DNA from: Blastococcus sp. LR1
Lineage (GTDB): Bacteria; Actinomycetota; Actinomycetes; Mycobacteriales; Geodermatophilaceae
DNA length: 64,000 bases
Direction of reading: 5' to 3'
Assembly: GCF_020166105.1 (NCBI RefSeq)
Contig: NZ_JAIUJY010000004.1
Coordinates: forward strand, 248,001 to 312,000
Position 1 is the first letter of the stretch, and each line of letters begins with the position of its first letter. The position numbers and the translations under genes were made by a program. Below the pieces are notes generated by a model. The model had not been told where the DNA came from and did not search any database. It worked only from the letters and a program-made list of their open reading frames with translations. This document shows positions 49,956-58,965 of the stretch, piece after piece.

Positions 49956-50744
49956 TCAGGCGCCCATGGCCCGACCCAGCCGCCAGTAGCCGATCGCGTG
50001 GTGCTGCGCGCGGCCCAGCCCCCAGCGCCCGCGCAGGTCGGCCCGGATGGCCCGCACCGTGGCGGACTCCGCACCGACCCAGGCGAAGACGTCGTCGCCG
50101 GGCGGGCGCTCGAGCGCGGCGACGGCGTCGACCAGCAGCGTGCTCTCGCCCGGCGCCGTGCCTCCCCGGTGCAGCCAGCGGAGCTCGATCCCCGGAGGCG
50201 CGCCCAGCGACTGCTCCTCCTCCGGGCCGGCGACCTCGAGCAGGGCGATCCCGGTCGTCGTGGCGGGCGCCGCGGCGAGCAGCCGGCTGATCGCCGGCAG
50301 CGACGTCTCGTCGCCGGCCAGCAGCAGCCAGCCGGCGGGGCGCTCGGCCAGGGAGGCGGCGCCGGCCACGGCGGACAGCGCGCCCGGCCGGGCCGCGGCG
50401 GCCCAGGCGGCCGCCGGCCCGTCGCCGTGCAGGACGAAGTCGATGTCCACCTCACCCGCGGCCGGGTCCTGGCGGCGGGCGGTGTAGCTGCGCAGCGCGA
50501 CGCCGTGGCTGCCCTGCGGCCACACGATCCGCCCGTCCCGCTGGATCTGCGGCCAGATCGGCTCGGGGTCGTCGACGCGGGGGACGAGGAGGTTCACCGT
50601 CGGCCCCGCGGCGGCGATCGCGGCCGGCGCTCCGGAGAGGGTCACCCGGCGCACCGAGGGGGTCACGTCGGTGACCGCGACGACGGTGAGGACGTCGACC
50701 GGTCGCAGGCCGTCGGTGAAGACGGCGCCATCAGAGGGGGTCAC
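49956..50744 (-). CDS. Siderophore-interacting protein (FAD-binding ferric reductase)
   Basis: A 262-residue protein of the SIP/ViuB family. The N-terminal FAD-binding barrel has TPSVRRVTLSGAPAAIAAAG and the flavin motif VALRSYTARRQDPAAGEVDI (RxYT). The C-terminal NAD(P)H domain has LLAGDETSLPAISRLLAAAP and DVFAWVGAESATVRAIRADL, ending in the HHAIGYWRLG signature. It reduces ferric siderophores in the cytoplasm to release iron. No siderophore transport genes are adjacent. Convergent on nothing; the two-component operon is downstream on the same strand. Confidence 0.9.
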   Translation of the reverse strand: MTPSDGAVFTDGLRPVDVLTVVAVTDVTPSVRRVTLSGAPAAIAAAGPTVNLLVPRVDDPEPIWPQIQRDGRIVWPQGSHGVALRSYTARRQDPAAGEVDIDFVLHGDGPAAAWAAAARPGALSAVAGAASLAERPAGWLLLAGDETSLPAISRLLAAAPATTTGIALLEVAGPEEEQSLGAPPGIELRWLHRGGTAPGESTLLVDAVAALERPPGDDVFAWVGAESATVRAIRADLRGRWGLGRAQHHAIGYWRLGRAMGA

Positions 50745-50850
50745 GTCGCTCCAGCCTAGGTGTCCGCCCGGTCGCGGATCGCGGATGTGTGCCTGTCAGC
50801 CCTCGCGGGCACGGGATGCGGCAGCACTGTCCGCGAGCGGAGGAGACCCG

Positions 50851-51060
50851 ATGTCCGGTGCGCCGAAGAAGGGCGACCACGTCACCTGGAGCAGCCATGG
50901 CCACAAGGTCAAGGGCACCGTCAAACGGAAGATCACCTCCGACACCAAGACCTCGGGTCGCACCGTGCGTGCCAGCAAGGACGAGCCGCAGTACGAGGTC
51001 GAGAGCGACAAGACCGGCAAGACCGCCGTGCACAAGCCCGACGCCCTGCACGAGGACTGA
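50851..51060 (+). CDS. DUF2945 (HVA1-like) small protein
   Basis: A 69-residue basic protein from ATG 50851 with AGGAGA upstream. GAPKKGDHVTWSSHGHKVKG, then TVKRKITSDTK and DEPQYEVESDKTGKTAVHKP is the DUF2945/hypervirulence-associated pattern: a beta-rich SH3-like mini-domain beginning 'GD.V.W.S..G...G.V' and ending 'H....L'. The function is unknown. Followed 42 bp later by a DUF2795 gene on the same strand, an association common in actinobacteria. Confidence 0.85.
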   Translation: MSGAPKKGDHVTWSSHGHKVKGTVKRKITSDTKTSGRTVRASKDEPQYEVESDKTGKTAVHKPDALHED

Positions 51061-51102
51061 ACCACCGGCCCGGCGATCCGGGCCAGAGACGAGGGAGACA
51101 CC

Positions 51103-51561
51103 GTGAGCGAGTCCGCAGACCAGTTCGCCGGGACGGCGCAGCGCAGCACCAAGCACAACCCCCGCCTCGACGAGGAGCTCGAGCACGAGATCCAGGGCAT
51201 GCTCAAGTCCGAGCACGCGACCCGCTCGCACGAGTGGCGCGAGGTGGAGCCGATCGCCGAGGGCGATCCGGACATCACGGCCAACCCGGCGGGCACGCTC
51301 GTCGGAGGGATGCCGGTCGGAATGACCGAGGACGCCGTCGTCGCCCGGGCCGAGCTGGCCCGCTGGCTCGACCGCGCGGACTTCCCGAGCACCGGCCCGA
51401 ACCTGGTCGAGGCGGCGCTAGACCACCGCGCACCCGACGCCGTGGTGAACGAGCTGCAGAAGCTGCCCGACGACGGCGCGACCTACGAGCGCATCGGCGA
51501 CGTCGTCCGCGCTCTGGGCTACCCCACCGAGACGGGCCCCGGCGCAGGCGCCTCGGACTAG
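51103..51561 (+). CDS. DUF2795-domain protein
   Basis: A 152-residue protein from GTG 51103 with GGGAGA upstream. The N-terminal half is acidic with LDEELEHEIQGMLKSEHATR. The C-terminal DUF2795 domain has ELARWLDRADFPSTGPNLVE, AALDHRAPDAVVNELQKLPD and YERIGDVVRALGYPTE, the usual short helical pattern. The function is unknown; such proteins often accompany stress genes. Likely an operon with the DUF2945 gene; a two-part hairpin follows. Confidence 0.82.
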   Translation: MSESADQFAGTAQRSTKHNPRLDEELEHEIQGMLKSEHATRSHEWREVEPIAEGDPDITANPAGTLVGGMPVGMTEDAVVARAELARWLDRADFPSTGPNLVEAALDHRAPDAVVNELQKLPDDGATYERIGDVVRALGYPTETGPGAGASD

Positions 51562-51567
51562 AAGGAC

Positions 51568-51614
51568 CCCGTTCTCCTCACCCCTCGCAGCCTCGGGGTG
51601 AGCCTCCGAACGGG
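51568..51614. terminator. Bipartite bidirectional terminator hairpin
   Basis: Outer arms CCCGTTC (51568-51574) and GAACGGG (51608-51614); inner arms CTCACCCC (51577-51584) and GGGGTGAG (51595-51602). It separates the convergent DUF2795 and coiled-coil genes. Confidence 0.82.
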
Positions 51615-51621
51615 CCCCTCA

Positions 51622-52482
51622 CTACTCGTCGTCGGCTTCCCGGGCCTCGTCCTGTGCGATCTCCTCCGCTCCACGGCGGCGGAACAGGCGGGAGCCCGGG
51701 AAGCCCTTCACGATCTGGCGCATGTCCTGGACGGTGTCGACCAGGTCGTGGACGTCGGTGCCCACGGTCCCGAGCGTCTGCAGCACCGGCAGGATGTCCT
51801 CGTCCAGGTGCGTGACCAGCTGGGGCAGCTGGTCGATCAGCTTGATCATCGCGTCGACCTCGGACGGGTCGAGCGACGCCGCCAGGCGGCGGAGCGAGGG
51901 CGCGAGGGCCGTGAGCATCGGCTCGTAGTCGCCGATCAGCGGCTCGACCCGGCCGACCATGCCCTCGGCCTGCCCGACCAGTGCGTCGGCGCGTCCGGCC
52001 GTGCCGCGGACCCCCTCGATCGCGTCGTCGGCCTTCTGCTGGGTCTCGCCGACCCGTCCGATGGCGTCGTCGGCCTTCTTCTGGGTCTCGCCGACCCGCT
52101 CGATGGCGTCGTCGGCCTTCTGCTGGGTCTGGCCGACCCGTCCGATGGCGTCGTCGGCCTTCTGCTGGGTCTGGCCCACCCGCTCGATGGCGTCGTCGGC
52201 CTTCGCCTGGATCTCCCCGACACCCGCGATGGCCTCGTCGGCCCGGGCGCGGGTCTCCTCCACGCGGTCGATCGCGCCGTCCGCACGGTCGAGGAGGCTC
52301 TCGACGCGGTCGACGACCCCCGACACCCGGCCGAGCAGGACCTCGACGGTGCCGAGGATCCCGGCAGCCCGGGGGACGAGCGCGAGGGCGTCGCTCACTC
52401 CGTCACGGACCCCGTCCACGAGGGCGACGACGTCGGAGGGACCTGGCACGAAGGGGAGGCGCACGGGTCGAACGCTACGCAT
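51622..52482 (-). CDS. Coiled-coil protein with 14-residue tandem repeats
   Basis: About 286 residues from ATG 52482; ATG 52491 is an alternative. It begins with PFVPGPSDVVALVDGVRDGV, then a long amphipathic helix. Residues about 85-155 consist of the tandem unit ADDAIERVGQTQQK (14 residues, two heptads) repeated five times with small changes (E/G, Q/E, Q/K), encoded by a 42-bp DNA repeat. The C-terminal part (LVTHLDEDILPVLQTLGTVG; VHDLVDTVQDMRQIVKGFPG) continues helically and ends acidic. No membrane helix is clear. The overall style resembles actinobacterial 'apolipophorin-like' or MCP-like helical proteins. Function not recognised. Confidence 0.75.
   Translation of the reverse strand: MRSVRPVRLPFVPGPSDVVALVDGVRDGVSDALALVPRAAGILGTVEVLLGRVSGVVDRVESLLDRADGAIDRVEETRARADEAIAGVGEIQAKADDAIERVGQTQQKADDAIGRVGQTQQKADDAIERVGETQKKADDAIGRVGETQQKADDAIEGVRGTAGRADALVGQAEGMVGRVEPLIGDYEPMLTALAPSLRRLAASLDPSEVDAMIKLIDQLPQLVTHLDEDILPVLQTLGTVGTDVHDLVDTVQDMRQIVKGFPGSRLFRRRGAEEIAQDEAREADDE
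52023..52232. repeat. Five tandem 42-bp repeats within the coiled-coil gene
   Basis: Units beginning CGTCGTCGGCC start at 52023, 52065, 52107, 52149 and 52191. The first four differ at only a few positions (CTGCTG/CTTCTG; CTCG/CTGG; CGTCCG/CGCTCG), the fifth more. Differences alternate between units, suggesting an earlier 84-bp duplication. The period is in frame, so copy-number change alters protein length by 14 residues. Confidence 0.92.
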
Positions 52483-52606
52483 GCGGCACATGGCCCACCA
52501 TCCGGTTGTCCACGTCCCGTCGGTCGCCGTGCCGCGCGTCGGCCTGGTAATGGCCGCGACGCCCGTATCGTGGGTCGACGGACACGTACGTGCGGACGAT
52601 GAGAAG

Positions 52607-54658
52607 GTGTCGACACCTGTGGGGGATCAGCCGACGCGGGACGGTGGGGGCGCGCGCGGCGCCGCCGGCCGGACTCGTCGTGGGCACTCCGTGGAGGCCG
52701 GCACCGTCGAACCGGTGACCGTGGAGCAGCTCCTGGCCCGTCAGGGCGACGCGGTCGGACGCCGCCGCGCGACCCGCCGCGCCGCGGAACCCCGGCCCGA
52801 GCCGGAGGTGCGCGACCGCCGGGTCCCGGTCGCCTCGGCGCTCGGAGCCACCCGTCGCGACAGCCGCCCCGACGAGGTTCCCGCCGTGCGCGCCGGACTG
52901 CCGCCGGTTCCCGGCGCCGCCCGTCCGGCCCCCGAGGTGGGTGCCCGGCCCGGGCCGCCGCCGGTGCCCGCCGCCCAGGCAGGGCTGCCGCCGGTCCCTG
53001 CAGCCCCGGCCGCGCCGCCGGTCGCCCAGCCCTCGGTCCAACCCGCCCCGCCCACCGTCCAGCCGGGCCTTCCTCCCGTGCCGGGCAGCGGCGCCTCGCT
53101 CTGGGCCCCCGCCGAGCGCCCGACGCGCCGCAGCGGCCCCATCCCGCCGCTCCCGGGTCTGGCGGTTCCGCCGGCCCCGCCGGTCGAGCGTCCCCGGCGG
53201 GCGAAGGACCGGCCGCCGCCCAGCCCGGGCCGTCGCCGCGCGATGCGGGTGGCGACCGCGCTGGTCGCCCTGCTGGGCGTCGTCGTCCTCTACCACCTGG
53301 CGCTGTACTTCTACGTCGACCAGCGCATCGACCGCGTCGACGCACTGGCGACCGACGGACCCGAGGTGCTGGCGGCCGAGCTCCAGGACGCCGCCGACAC
53401 TTATCTCGTGGTCGGCAGCGGCGTACCGGGGCAGACCGGTGCGGCATCGGTGGCCACCCTCGTGGCCTCGGTCTCGCCCGACGGCGACCGTGCGGTGCTG
53501 ATCAGCGTGCCGCCGACGGCCATGGTCGACACCCCCGTGTGCCGCACGCCCGACGGCGACCTGCGCAACCCGGTGACCGAGGCGTTCGCCAGTTCCCTGC
53601 TCGACGGCGGACCGGCGTGCATGGTGCGGGCGGTCCAGCAGCTGTCCGGGCTGCGGATCGACCACTACCTCGGCGTGGACCTCGCCGGGCTGCCTCCGAT
53701 GGTGGACGCGCTGGGCGGCATCCCGGTCTGCATCATCCCGTCGCAGGCCACGGCCGCCGCCGCGGAGCCGCCGCCCGCCGGGCCGTCGGAGCTCTCCGGC
53801 GAGGCCGCTGCGGGATTCCTCGCCCCGGGGGACGCCGGAACCGACGTCACCGGCGCAGCGGTCGCCGAGCGGGCGCAGCGGCTGCTCACCTCGACCCTGC
53901 GCGGGGCGCTGTCGACCGACACCCTGCTGAACCCCGTCGCGCTCGCCACGTTCCTCAACCGGGCGTCGAACAGCCTGACCGTCGACGAGCAGACCACCCT
54001 CGGGGACCTCCGGGTCCTGGCCAGCACGCTGGGTGACCTCTCCGGGGACGCGGTCCAGCGGGCCGGGCTCCCCGTCGCGCAGGTCGGCTACGTCCCGGTC
54101 GGCACCGACGAGGCCTACGTCGTGCTGGACCGTCAGGCGACGCGGTCGCTCTTCGACGAGGTCATCGACGGCACCCGGCTGCCCGCCGACGTGGTCGAGG
54201 CGCAGCGCGCCGCCCAGGTCGCCGCCTCCCAGGCCGCCGAGGCGCCGGAGCCGGCCGCCGAGGAGGCCGCCGGGCCCGCGCCCCTGGTCACGGCCCCCGG
54301 GGAGGTCACCGTCGACGTGCTCAACGGCACCGCGACGACCGGCCTGGCGAGCACTGTCGCCGACGCCCTGCGTGCCCAGGGCTTCGGCGTCGGAACCGTC
54401 GGCAACGAGGCGGGCACGGTGAACGAGACGGTGGTCCGCTTCGGCCCGGGCGCCGAGGAGCAGGCGCGCACGCTGGCCGCCGCGGTGCCGAACTCGGTGC
54501 TGCGCCCCAGCGACGCGATCGGCGCCGCGGTGCAGCTGGTGATCGGCCCCGGGTACTCGACGGTGGTCCCGGTCCAGGTCGGCGCCCCGGCCGGGGCCGA
54601 GGTCGCGCCCGAGCCCGCTGCCGTCGAGCCGGAGCCCGCCGAACCCGTCAGCTGCTGA
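52607..54658 (+). CDS. LCP-LytR_C family protein with apparently degenerate LCP active site
   Basis: About 683 residues from GTG 52607 (GAGAAG upstream). A 200-residue Pro/Arg-rich cytoplasmic part carries repeated GLPPVPG-like words, followed by one membrane helix, ATALVALLGVVVLYHLALYF. The LCP domain is recognisable by VSPDGDRAVLISVPPTAM, GLRIDHYLGVDLAGLPPMVD and ALGGIPVCI. The usual catalytic residues are missing: 'RSDTIML' reads GAASVATLV, 'SIPRD' reads SVPPT, and the 'YVRxR' segment reads AGFLAPGD. A C-terminal LytR_C domain follows (VTVDVLNGTATTGLASTVAD; VQLVIGPGYSTVVPV). It may be a non-catalytic envelope protein; canonical members attach glycopolymers to peptidoglycan. Confidence 0.78.
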   Translation: MSTPVGDQPTRDGGGARGAAGRTRRGHSVEAGTVEPVTVEQLLARQGDAVGRRRATRRAAEPRPEPEVRDRRVPVASALGATRRDSRPDEVPAVRAGLPPVPGAARPAPEVGARPGPPPVPAAQAGLPPVPAAPAAPPVAQPSVQPAPPTVQPGLPPVPGSGASLWAPAERPTRRSGPIPPLPGLAVPPAPPVERPRRAKDRPPPSPGRRRAMRVATALVALLGVVVLYHLALYFYVDQRIDRVDALATDGPEVLAAELQDAADTYLVVGSGVPGQTGAASVATLVASVSPDGDRAVLISVPPTAMVDTPVCRTPDGDLRNPVTEAFASSLLDGGPACMVRAVQQLSGLRIDHYLGVDLAGLPPMVDALGGIPVCIIPSQATAAAAEPPPAGPSELSGEAAAGFLAPGDAGTDVTGAAVAERAQRLLTSTLRGALSTDTLLNPVALATFLNRASNSLTVDEQTTLGDLRVLASTLGDLSGDAVQRAGLPVAQVGYVPVGTDEAYVVLDRQATRSLFDEVIDGTRLPADVVEAQRAAQVAASQAAEAPEPAAEEAAGPAPLVTAPGEVTVDVLNGTATTGLASTVADALRAQGFGVGTVGNEAGTVNETVVRFGPGAEEQARTLAAAVPNSVLRPSDAIGAAVQLVIGPGYSTVVPVQVGAPAGAEVAPEPAAVEPEPAEPVSC

Positions 54659-54672
54659 CGCCGTCCTGATCC

Positions 54673-54703
54673 CTGCGGGACGACGCCGGGCGTCGTCCCG
54701 CAG
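54673..54703. terminator. Terminator hairpins between the LCP gene and pstB
   Basis: CTGCGGGACGACG (54673-54685) pairs with CGTCGTCCCGCAG (54691-54703), loop CCGGG. A second hairpin, CCCCGTCC (54739-54746) with GGACGGGG (54781-54788), lies 8 bp from the pstB stop. Each convergent gene thus has its own stem. Confidence 0.85.
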
Positions 54704-54795
54704 CGCGACGTGGCGCGCCGTCGACAGTCAGGTGCAGGCCCCGTCCAGAGGCACGCCCCGAGCGGAGCGAGGGGTGCGGAGGACGGGGTGGTTCC

Positions 54796-55575
54796 TCAGC
54801 CGAAGCGGCCGGAGATGTAGTCCTCGGTCGCCTTCTCGTCGGGGTTGCTGAAGATCTTCTCGGTCGGGTTGAACTCGATCAGTCGTCCCGGCTGGCCGAC
54901 GCCGTTGAGGTTGAAGAAGCCGGTGGACTCGCTGACGCGGGCGGCCTGCTGCATGTTGTGCGTGACGATGACGATCGTGAAGCGCTCCTTCAGCTCCGTC
55001 ATCAGGTCCTCGATCGCCAGGGTCGAGATGGGGTCGAGCGCCGAGCACGGCTCGTCCATGAGGAGCACGTCGGGCTCGACGGCGATGGCGCGGGCGATGC
55101 ACAGTCGCTGCTGCTGACCACCGGAGAGGCCGGAGCCGGGGCGGTCGAGGCGGTCCTTGACCTCGGTCCACAGGTTCGCGCCGCGCAGCGACTTCTCGAC
55201 GATGTCGTCGGCCTCGGACTTCTTCATCCGCTTGCTGTTCAGCCGGTTGCCGGCCAGCACGTTCTCGTAGATCGACATCGTCGGGAACGGGTTGGGGCGC
55301 TGGAAGACCATGCCGATCTGCCGGCGCACGTCCACCGGGTCGACGTCGGCGCCGTAGAGGTCCTGGCCGTCCATCGCGACCTTGCCCTCCACACGGGCGC
55401 CGGGCAGCACCTCGTGCATGCGGTTCAGCGAACGGAGGAAGGTCGACTTCCCGCAGCCCGACGGGCCGATCAGGGCGGTGATGCTGCGCGGCTCGATGGC
55501 GACGTTGACGCCCTCCACCGCCAGGAAGCTGCCGTAGTAGATGTCGAGGTCGGAGACCTCGATGCGCTTTGCCAC
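54796..55575 (-). CDS. pstB: Phosphate ABC transporter ATP-binding protein
   Basis: A 259-residue ABC ATPase. Walker A is [20 protein letters not shown], the Q-loop [20 protein letters not shown], the signature [16 protein letters not shown], Walker [21 protein letters not shown], and the switch His in [17 protein letters not shown]. The NPFP and CSALDP details are specific to PstB. Last gene of the pstSCAB unit; 25 bp after pstA. No phoU gene follows in this window. Confidence 0.97.
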   Translation of the reverse strand: MAKRIEVSDLDIYYGSFLAVEGVNVAIEPRSITALIGPSGCGKSTFLRSLNRMHEVLPGARVEGKVAMDGQDLYGADVDPVDVRRQIGMVFQRPNPFPTMSIYENVLAGNRLNSKRMKKSEADDIVEKSLRGANLWTEVKDRLDRPGSGLSGGQQQRLCIARAIAVEPDVLLMDEPCSALDPISTLAIEDLMTELKERFTIVIVTHNMQQAARVSESTGFFNLNGVGQPGRLIEFNPTEKIFSNPDEKATEDYISGRFG

Positions 55576-55600
55576 GTGGATGTCCTCCGGATCGGACCGG

Positions 55601-56677
55601 TCAGCGACCGGTCGAGGGGGCGAAGAAGCGGCTGATCAGGCGGGCGACGATGTTGAGCGCCATGACCAGGATGATGAGGACCAGCGCCGCCGTCCAGGCG
55701 CGGTCGAGGAACGCCTGGGTCAGCGTTCCCGGCTGGGTGAGCTGGTAGAAGGCGAACACCGGGAGGGTCGCCATTCGTCCGTCGAACGGATTGAGGTTGG
55801 TGCCGGTGATCAGGCCGACGGTCACCAGCAGTGGCGCCGTCTCGCCGACGACGCGGGCCACGGCCAGCGTGATGCCGGTGCCCAGGCCCGCGATGGCGGT
55901 GGGCAGGACGACCTTCACGACCGTCCGCCACTTCGGGACGCCCAGGGCGTAGCTGGCCTCGCGCAGCTCGTTCGGCACGAGCTTGAGGACCTCTTCGCAG
56001 GACCGGACGACCACCGGGATCATCAGCACCGACAGCGCCACGGCGCCCATGACGCCGAGCCGGACGTCGTTGCCGAACATCAGCGTGAACAGCGCGAAGG
56101 CGAAGAGCCCGGCCACGATCGACGGGATGCCGGTCATGACGTCGACGAAGAAGGTGATGGCCTTCTTGAGCCGGCCGGAGCCGTACTCCACCAGGTAGAT
56201 GGCGGTCATCAGGCCGATCGGCACCGAGATGACCGTGGCCAGCGCCGTGATGATCAGCGTGCCGAGGATGGCGTGGTAGGCGCCGCCGCCCTCACCGACC
56301 ACCCGGAACATCGAGTTGGTGAAGAACTGGGCGTCGAACCGCGGCAGCCCGTTGTCCAGCACCGTCCAGACCAGCGAGACCAGAGGGATCATCGCGATCC
56401 CGAAGGCGGTCGTCACCAGGCAGGTCACCAGCCGGTCGGTGGCCTTGCGCCGGCCCTCGACCGTGCGCGAGGCGACGTACACGGCCAGGGTGCCGAGGAG
56501 GACGCCGTAGATCACCGTCGAGGCGACGCTGAACGACGTGAGCGCGGAGAGCCCGGCGCCGACGACGATCCCCGCGAGGTAGAGACCCAGCGGCGCGAAC
56601 CGGGGGAGCCGGGAGCGGGAGCGGACCGGCGGCTGCGCGTCGGTGCCGGTGGGGGCGGGACGGATCGCGGTGCTCAT
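55601..56677 (-). CDS. pstA: Phosphate ABC transporter permease PstA
   Basis: A 358-residue permease. The ATG at 56677 shares one base with the pstC stop (TGATG). Early helices ([40 protein letters not shown]) precede the core, with [40 protein letters not shown] and the EAA-loop [20 protein letters not shown], then [20 protein letters not shown] and the GETAPLL motif. Six core helices, plus two extra at the N-terminus as in other actinobacteria. It forms the channel with PstC. Confidence 0.95.
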   Translation of the reverse strand: MSTAIRPAPTGTDAQPPVRSRSRLPRFAPLGLYLAGIVVGAGLSALTSFSVASTVIYGVLLGTLAVYVASRTVEGRRKATDRLVTCLVTTAFGIAMIPLVSLVWTVLDNGLPRFDAQFFTNSMFRVVGEGGGAYHAILGTLIITALATVISVPIGLMTAIYLVEYGSGRLKKAITFFVDVMTGIPSIVAGLFAFALFTLMFGNDVRLGVMGAVALSVLMIPVVVRSCEEVLKLVPNELREASYALGVPKWRTVVKVVLPTAIAGLGTGITLAVARVVGETAPLLVTVGLITGTNLNPFDGRMATLPVFAFYQLTQPGTLTQAFLDRAWTAALVLIILVMALNIVARLISRFFAPSTGR

Positions 56678-57621
56678 CAGTTGGCTCCGGAGAAGTCGGC
56701 GCGCCGGTTGACCACCCAGCGGGCGAGCATGTTGACGACCAGCGTGATGAGGAAGAGCACCAGGCCGCTGGCGATCAGCGTGCTCACGTCCAGGCCGCTG
56801 GCCTCGGGGAACTTCAGCGCGATGTTCGAGGCGATCGTGGAGGGGTTCGAACTGCCGATCAGGTTCAGCGTCGCCCCGGCCCCGCCGGAGAGGACGATCG
56901 CCACGGCCATGGTCTCGCCGAGCGCGCGGCCCAGGCCCAGCATCGCGCCGCCGATGACGCCGGACTTGCCGTACGGGAGGACCGCCATCCGGATCATCTC
57001 CCAGCGGGTCGCGCCCAGTGCGAGCGCCGCCTCGCGGTGCAGCGCCGGGGCCTGGCTGAACACCTCGCGGGAGATGGCCGAGATGATCGGCAGGATCATG
57101 ATCCCCAGGACGATGCCGACGGTGAGCATCGTGCGGCCGCTGGCGGAGGCTGGCCCGGCGAACAGCGGGATCCAGCTCAGGTTCTCGGCCGCCCACTCGT
57201 GGAACGGGACCAGGGTCGGCGCCAGCACCGCCAGGCCCCAGAAGCCGTAGACGACGCTCGGGATCGCCGCCAGCAGGTCGATCACGTAGCCCATGGCCGC
57301 GGCGATCCGCTTGGGGGCGTAGTAGGTGATGTACAGGGCGATCCCCACCGCGAGCGGCGTCGCGATCAGCAGCGCCAGGACGGCGCCGAGCAGGGTGCCG
57401 ACGATCAGCGGCCAGACGTAGCTGCCCAGGCCCTCGCCGCCCGGGATGTCCTCGGCCGGCGCGGTCAGCGCCGGGACGGCCTCGCTGATCAGGAAGGTGG
57501 CGACACCGGCCAGCACGATCAGGATGAGGATGCCGGAGCCCTTGGCGGTCCCGGCGAAGACGCGGTCGCCCGCGCGCCGCTTGGGCCGCGGTGGGGCCGG
57601 GGGTGCGCTGATCGTCGTCAC
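56677..57621 (-). CDS. pstC: Phosphate ABC transporter permease PstC
   Basis: A 314-residue permease from GTG 57621. Helices include GSGILILIVLAGVATFLISE, YVWPLIVGTLLGAVLALLIA and VGIVLGIMILPIISAISREV. The EAA loop is HREAALALGATRWEMIRMAV, followed by GGAMLGLGRALGETMAVAIV with the GETMA motif shared by PstC proteins. The N-terminal segment is polar and basic. One base overlap with pstA indicates coupling. A hairpin 100 bp upstream separates it from pstS, likely lowering expression relative to pstS. Confidence 0.95.
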   Translation of the reverse strand: MTTISAPPAPPRPKRRAGDRVFAGTAKGSGILILIVLAGVATFLISEAVPALTAPAEDIPGGEGLGSYVWPLIVGTLLGAVLALLIATPLAVGIALYITYYAPKRIAAAMGYVIDLLAAIPSVVYGFWGLAVLAPTLVPFHEWAAENLSWIPLFAGPASASGRTMLTVGIVLGIMILPIISAISREVFSQAPALHREAALALGATRWEMIRMAVLPYGKSGVIGGAMLGLGRALGETMAVAIVLSGGAGATLNLIGSSNPSTIASNIALKFPEASGLDVSTLIASGLVLFLITLVVNMLARWVVNRRADFSGAN

Positions 57622-57708
57622 CGGGTTCTCTCCATCGGGTTCGTGCGTCGCGTCGTCATCAGGGCTCGGTCCTCGGGGTCGGGGGCCCGGTCACGCGGCT
57701 CGGCGGCC

Positions 57709-57729
57709 CGGGGTGTCCAGGACACCCCG
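57709..57729 (-). terminator. Intercistronic hairpin between pstS and pstC
   Basis: CGGGGTGT (57709-57716) and ACACCCCG (57722-57729) form an 8-bp stem around CCAGG; flanking GGCTCGG and GAGCCGC can extend it. It lies between the pstS stop and pstC. Partial termination or 3' mRNA protection would raise binding protein over permease, as is usual in pst operons (inference). Confidence 0.65.
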
Positions 57730-57758
57730 AGCCGCCGCACCGCGCTCGTCGCTCGGAA

Positions 57759-58868
57759 TCAGCCGGCCGACGTGATCGCGTCGACCGCGCTCTGCGCCTG
57801 CTCGCGCAGCGAGGCGGAGATCGGGGCGTTGCCGGCGTTGTCCGCCGCCGCCTGCTGACCGTCCTCGCTGATCACGTACTCCATGAAGGCCTTGACGTTG
57901 TCGGCGTCGGCCTGGTCCTCGTACTCGATGCAGCCCAGGTGGTAGCTCACCAGGACGACCGGGTACTCGCCCGAGCCCTCGGTCTCCCGGTTGAGCTCGA
58001 TGGCGAAGTCGTAGTCGCCGCGGCCCTCGACCCGCTCGGAGTTCTCGACGACCGCGGAGGCGGCCTCGGGGGAGGGGGCCACGAACTCCTCGCCGACGCC
58101 GACGTTCACGACGCCGAGGTCACCGGCGCGGCTGGCGTCGGCGTAGGTGATGGCGCCGACGGTGCTCTCGACGACGCCCACGACGCCGGAGGTGCCGTTG
58201 GCGGCCTCCCCGCCGTCCAGCGGCCAGACGCCGTCGGGCTCGGCGGTCCACACGTCCCCGGCCACCGCGTGCAGGTACTCGAGGAAGTTCTCGGTGGTGC
58301 CCGAGTCGTCGGCGCGGTGCACCGGCGTGATCGGCGAGGCGGGCAGCGTGGCGTCCGGGTTGTCCGCGGCGATCGCCGGGTCGTTCCAGGTGGTGATCGC
58401 ACCGGTGAAGATGCCCGCGATGGTGGCCGGCGCCAGGTTCAGCTCGTCGACGCCCTCGAGGTTGAAGATGACGGCGATCGGCGAGATGTAGTTGGGCAGC
58501 TCGAAGATCTCGCCCCCGGCGCAGCGCTCCTGCGCGGCGGCCAGCTCGTCCTCGTCCAGCGCGGCGTCGGAGCCGGCAAACATGGTGGAGCCGTCGATGA
58601 ACTGCTCGCGGCCGCCGCCCGACCCGACCGGGTCGTAGCTGAACTGGATGTCGGGGTACTCGCCCTGGAAGCCGGCCTGCCACGCCTCCATGGCGGCCTG
58701 CTGGCTGCTGGCGCCGGCGCCGACGAGGTCGCCGCTGAGCTGGCCGCCGTCGGTCGAGCCGCCCTCGGGCGAGCCGCCCTCGTTGGACGCGCCGCAGGCG
58801 CTGAGGGTCAGGGTGGCGGCGATCGCCACGGACAGGGTGGTGGCGCGGGTCGTGCTGCTGAGCTTCAA
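57759..58868 (-). CDS. pstS: Periplasmic/lipoprotein phosphate-binding protein
   Basis: About 369 residues. TTG 58868 is preferred because GAGAGG lies 7 bp upstream and the product then begins with a compact signal peptide, KLSSTTRATTLSVAIAATL, ending in the lipobox LSAC; ATG 58886 is in frame. Mature features are GAGASSQQAAMEAWQAGFQ (phosphate loop), SGGGREQFIDGSTMFAGSDA, and HRADDSGTTENFLEYLH, which hold the phosphate-contacting residues. It binds phosphate outside the membrane for PstCAB. First gene of the operon, with a PHO box about 100 bp upstream. Confidence 0.95.
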   Translation of the reverse strand: MKLSSTTRATTLSVAIAATLTLSACGASNEGGSPEGGSTDGGQLSGDLVGAGASSQQAAMEAWQAGFQGEYPDIQFSYDPVGSGGGREQFIDGSTMFAGSDAALDEDELAAAQERCAGGEIFELPNYISPIAVIFNLEGVDELNLAPATIAGIFTGAITTWNDPAIAADNPDATLPASPITPVHRADDSGTTENFLEYLHAVAGDVWTAEPDGVWPLDGGEAANGTSGVVGVVESTVGAITYADASRAGDLGVVNVGVGEEFVAPSPEAASAVVENSERVEGRGDYDFAIELNRETEGSGEYPVVLVSYHLGCIEYEDQADADNVKAFMEYVISEDGQQAAADNAGNAPISASLREQAQSAVDAITSAG

Positions 58869-58965
58869 CTCAGTGCCTCTCGACATGGGCCCGGACGATT
58901 TCCGGGCAGCAATGGACCGTCGAGAGGGACGCTAGGGAGCGGAGGTGGCGCGTTCCCCGGCCTTC

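Noticed and set aside
52023..52232. A CRISPR or intergenic repeat array
   Set aside because: The 42-bp repeats lie inside a coding frame, have no unique spacers and encode heptad repeats.
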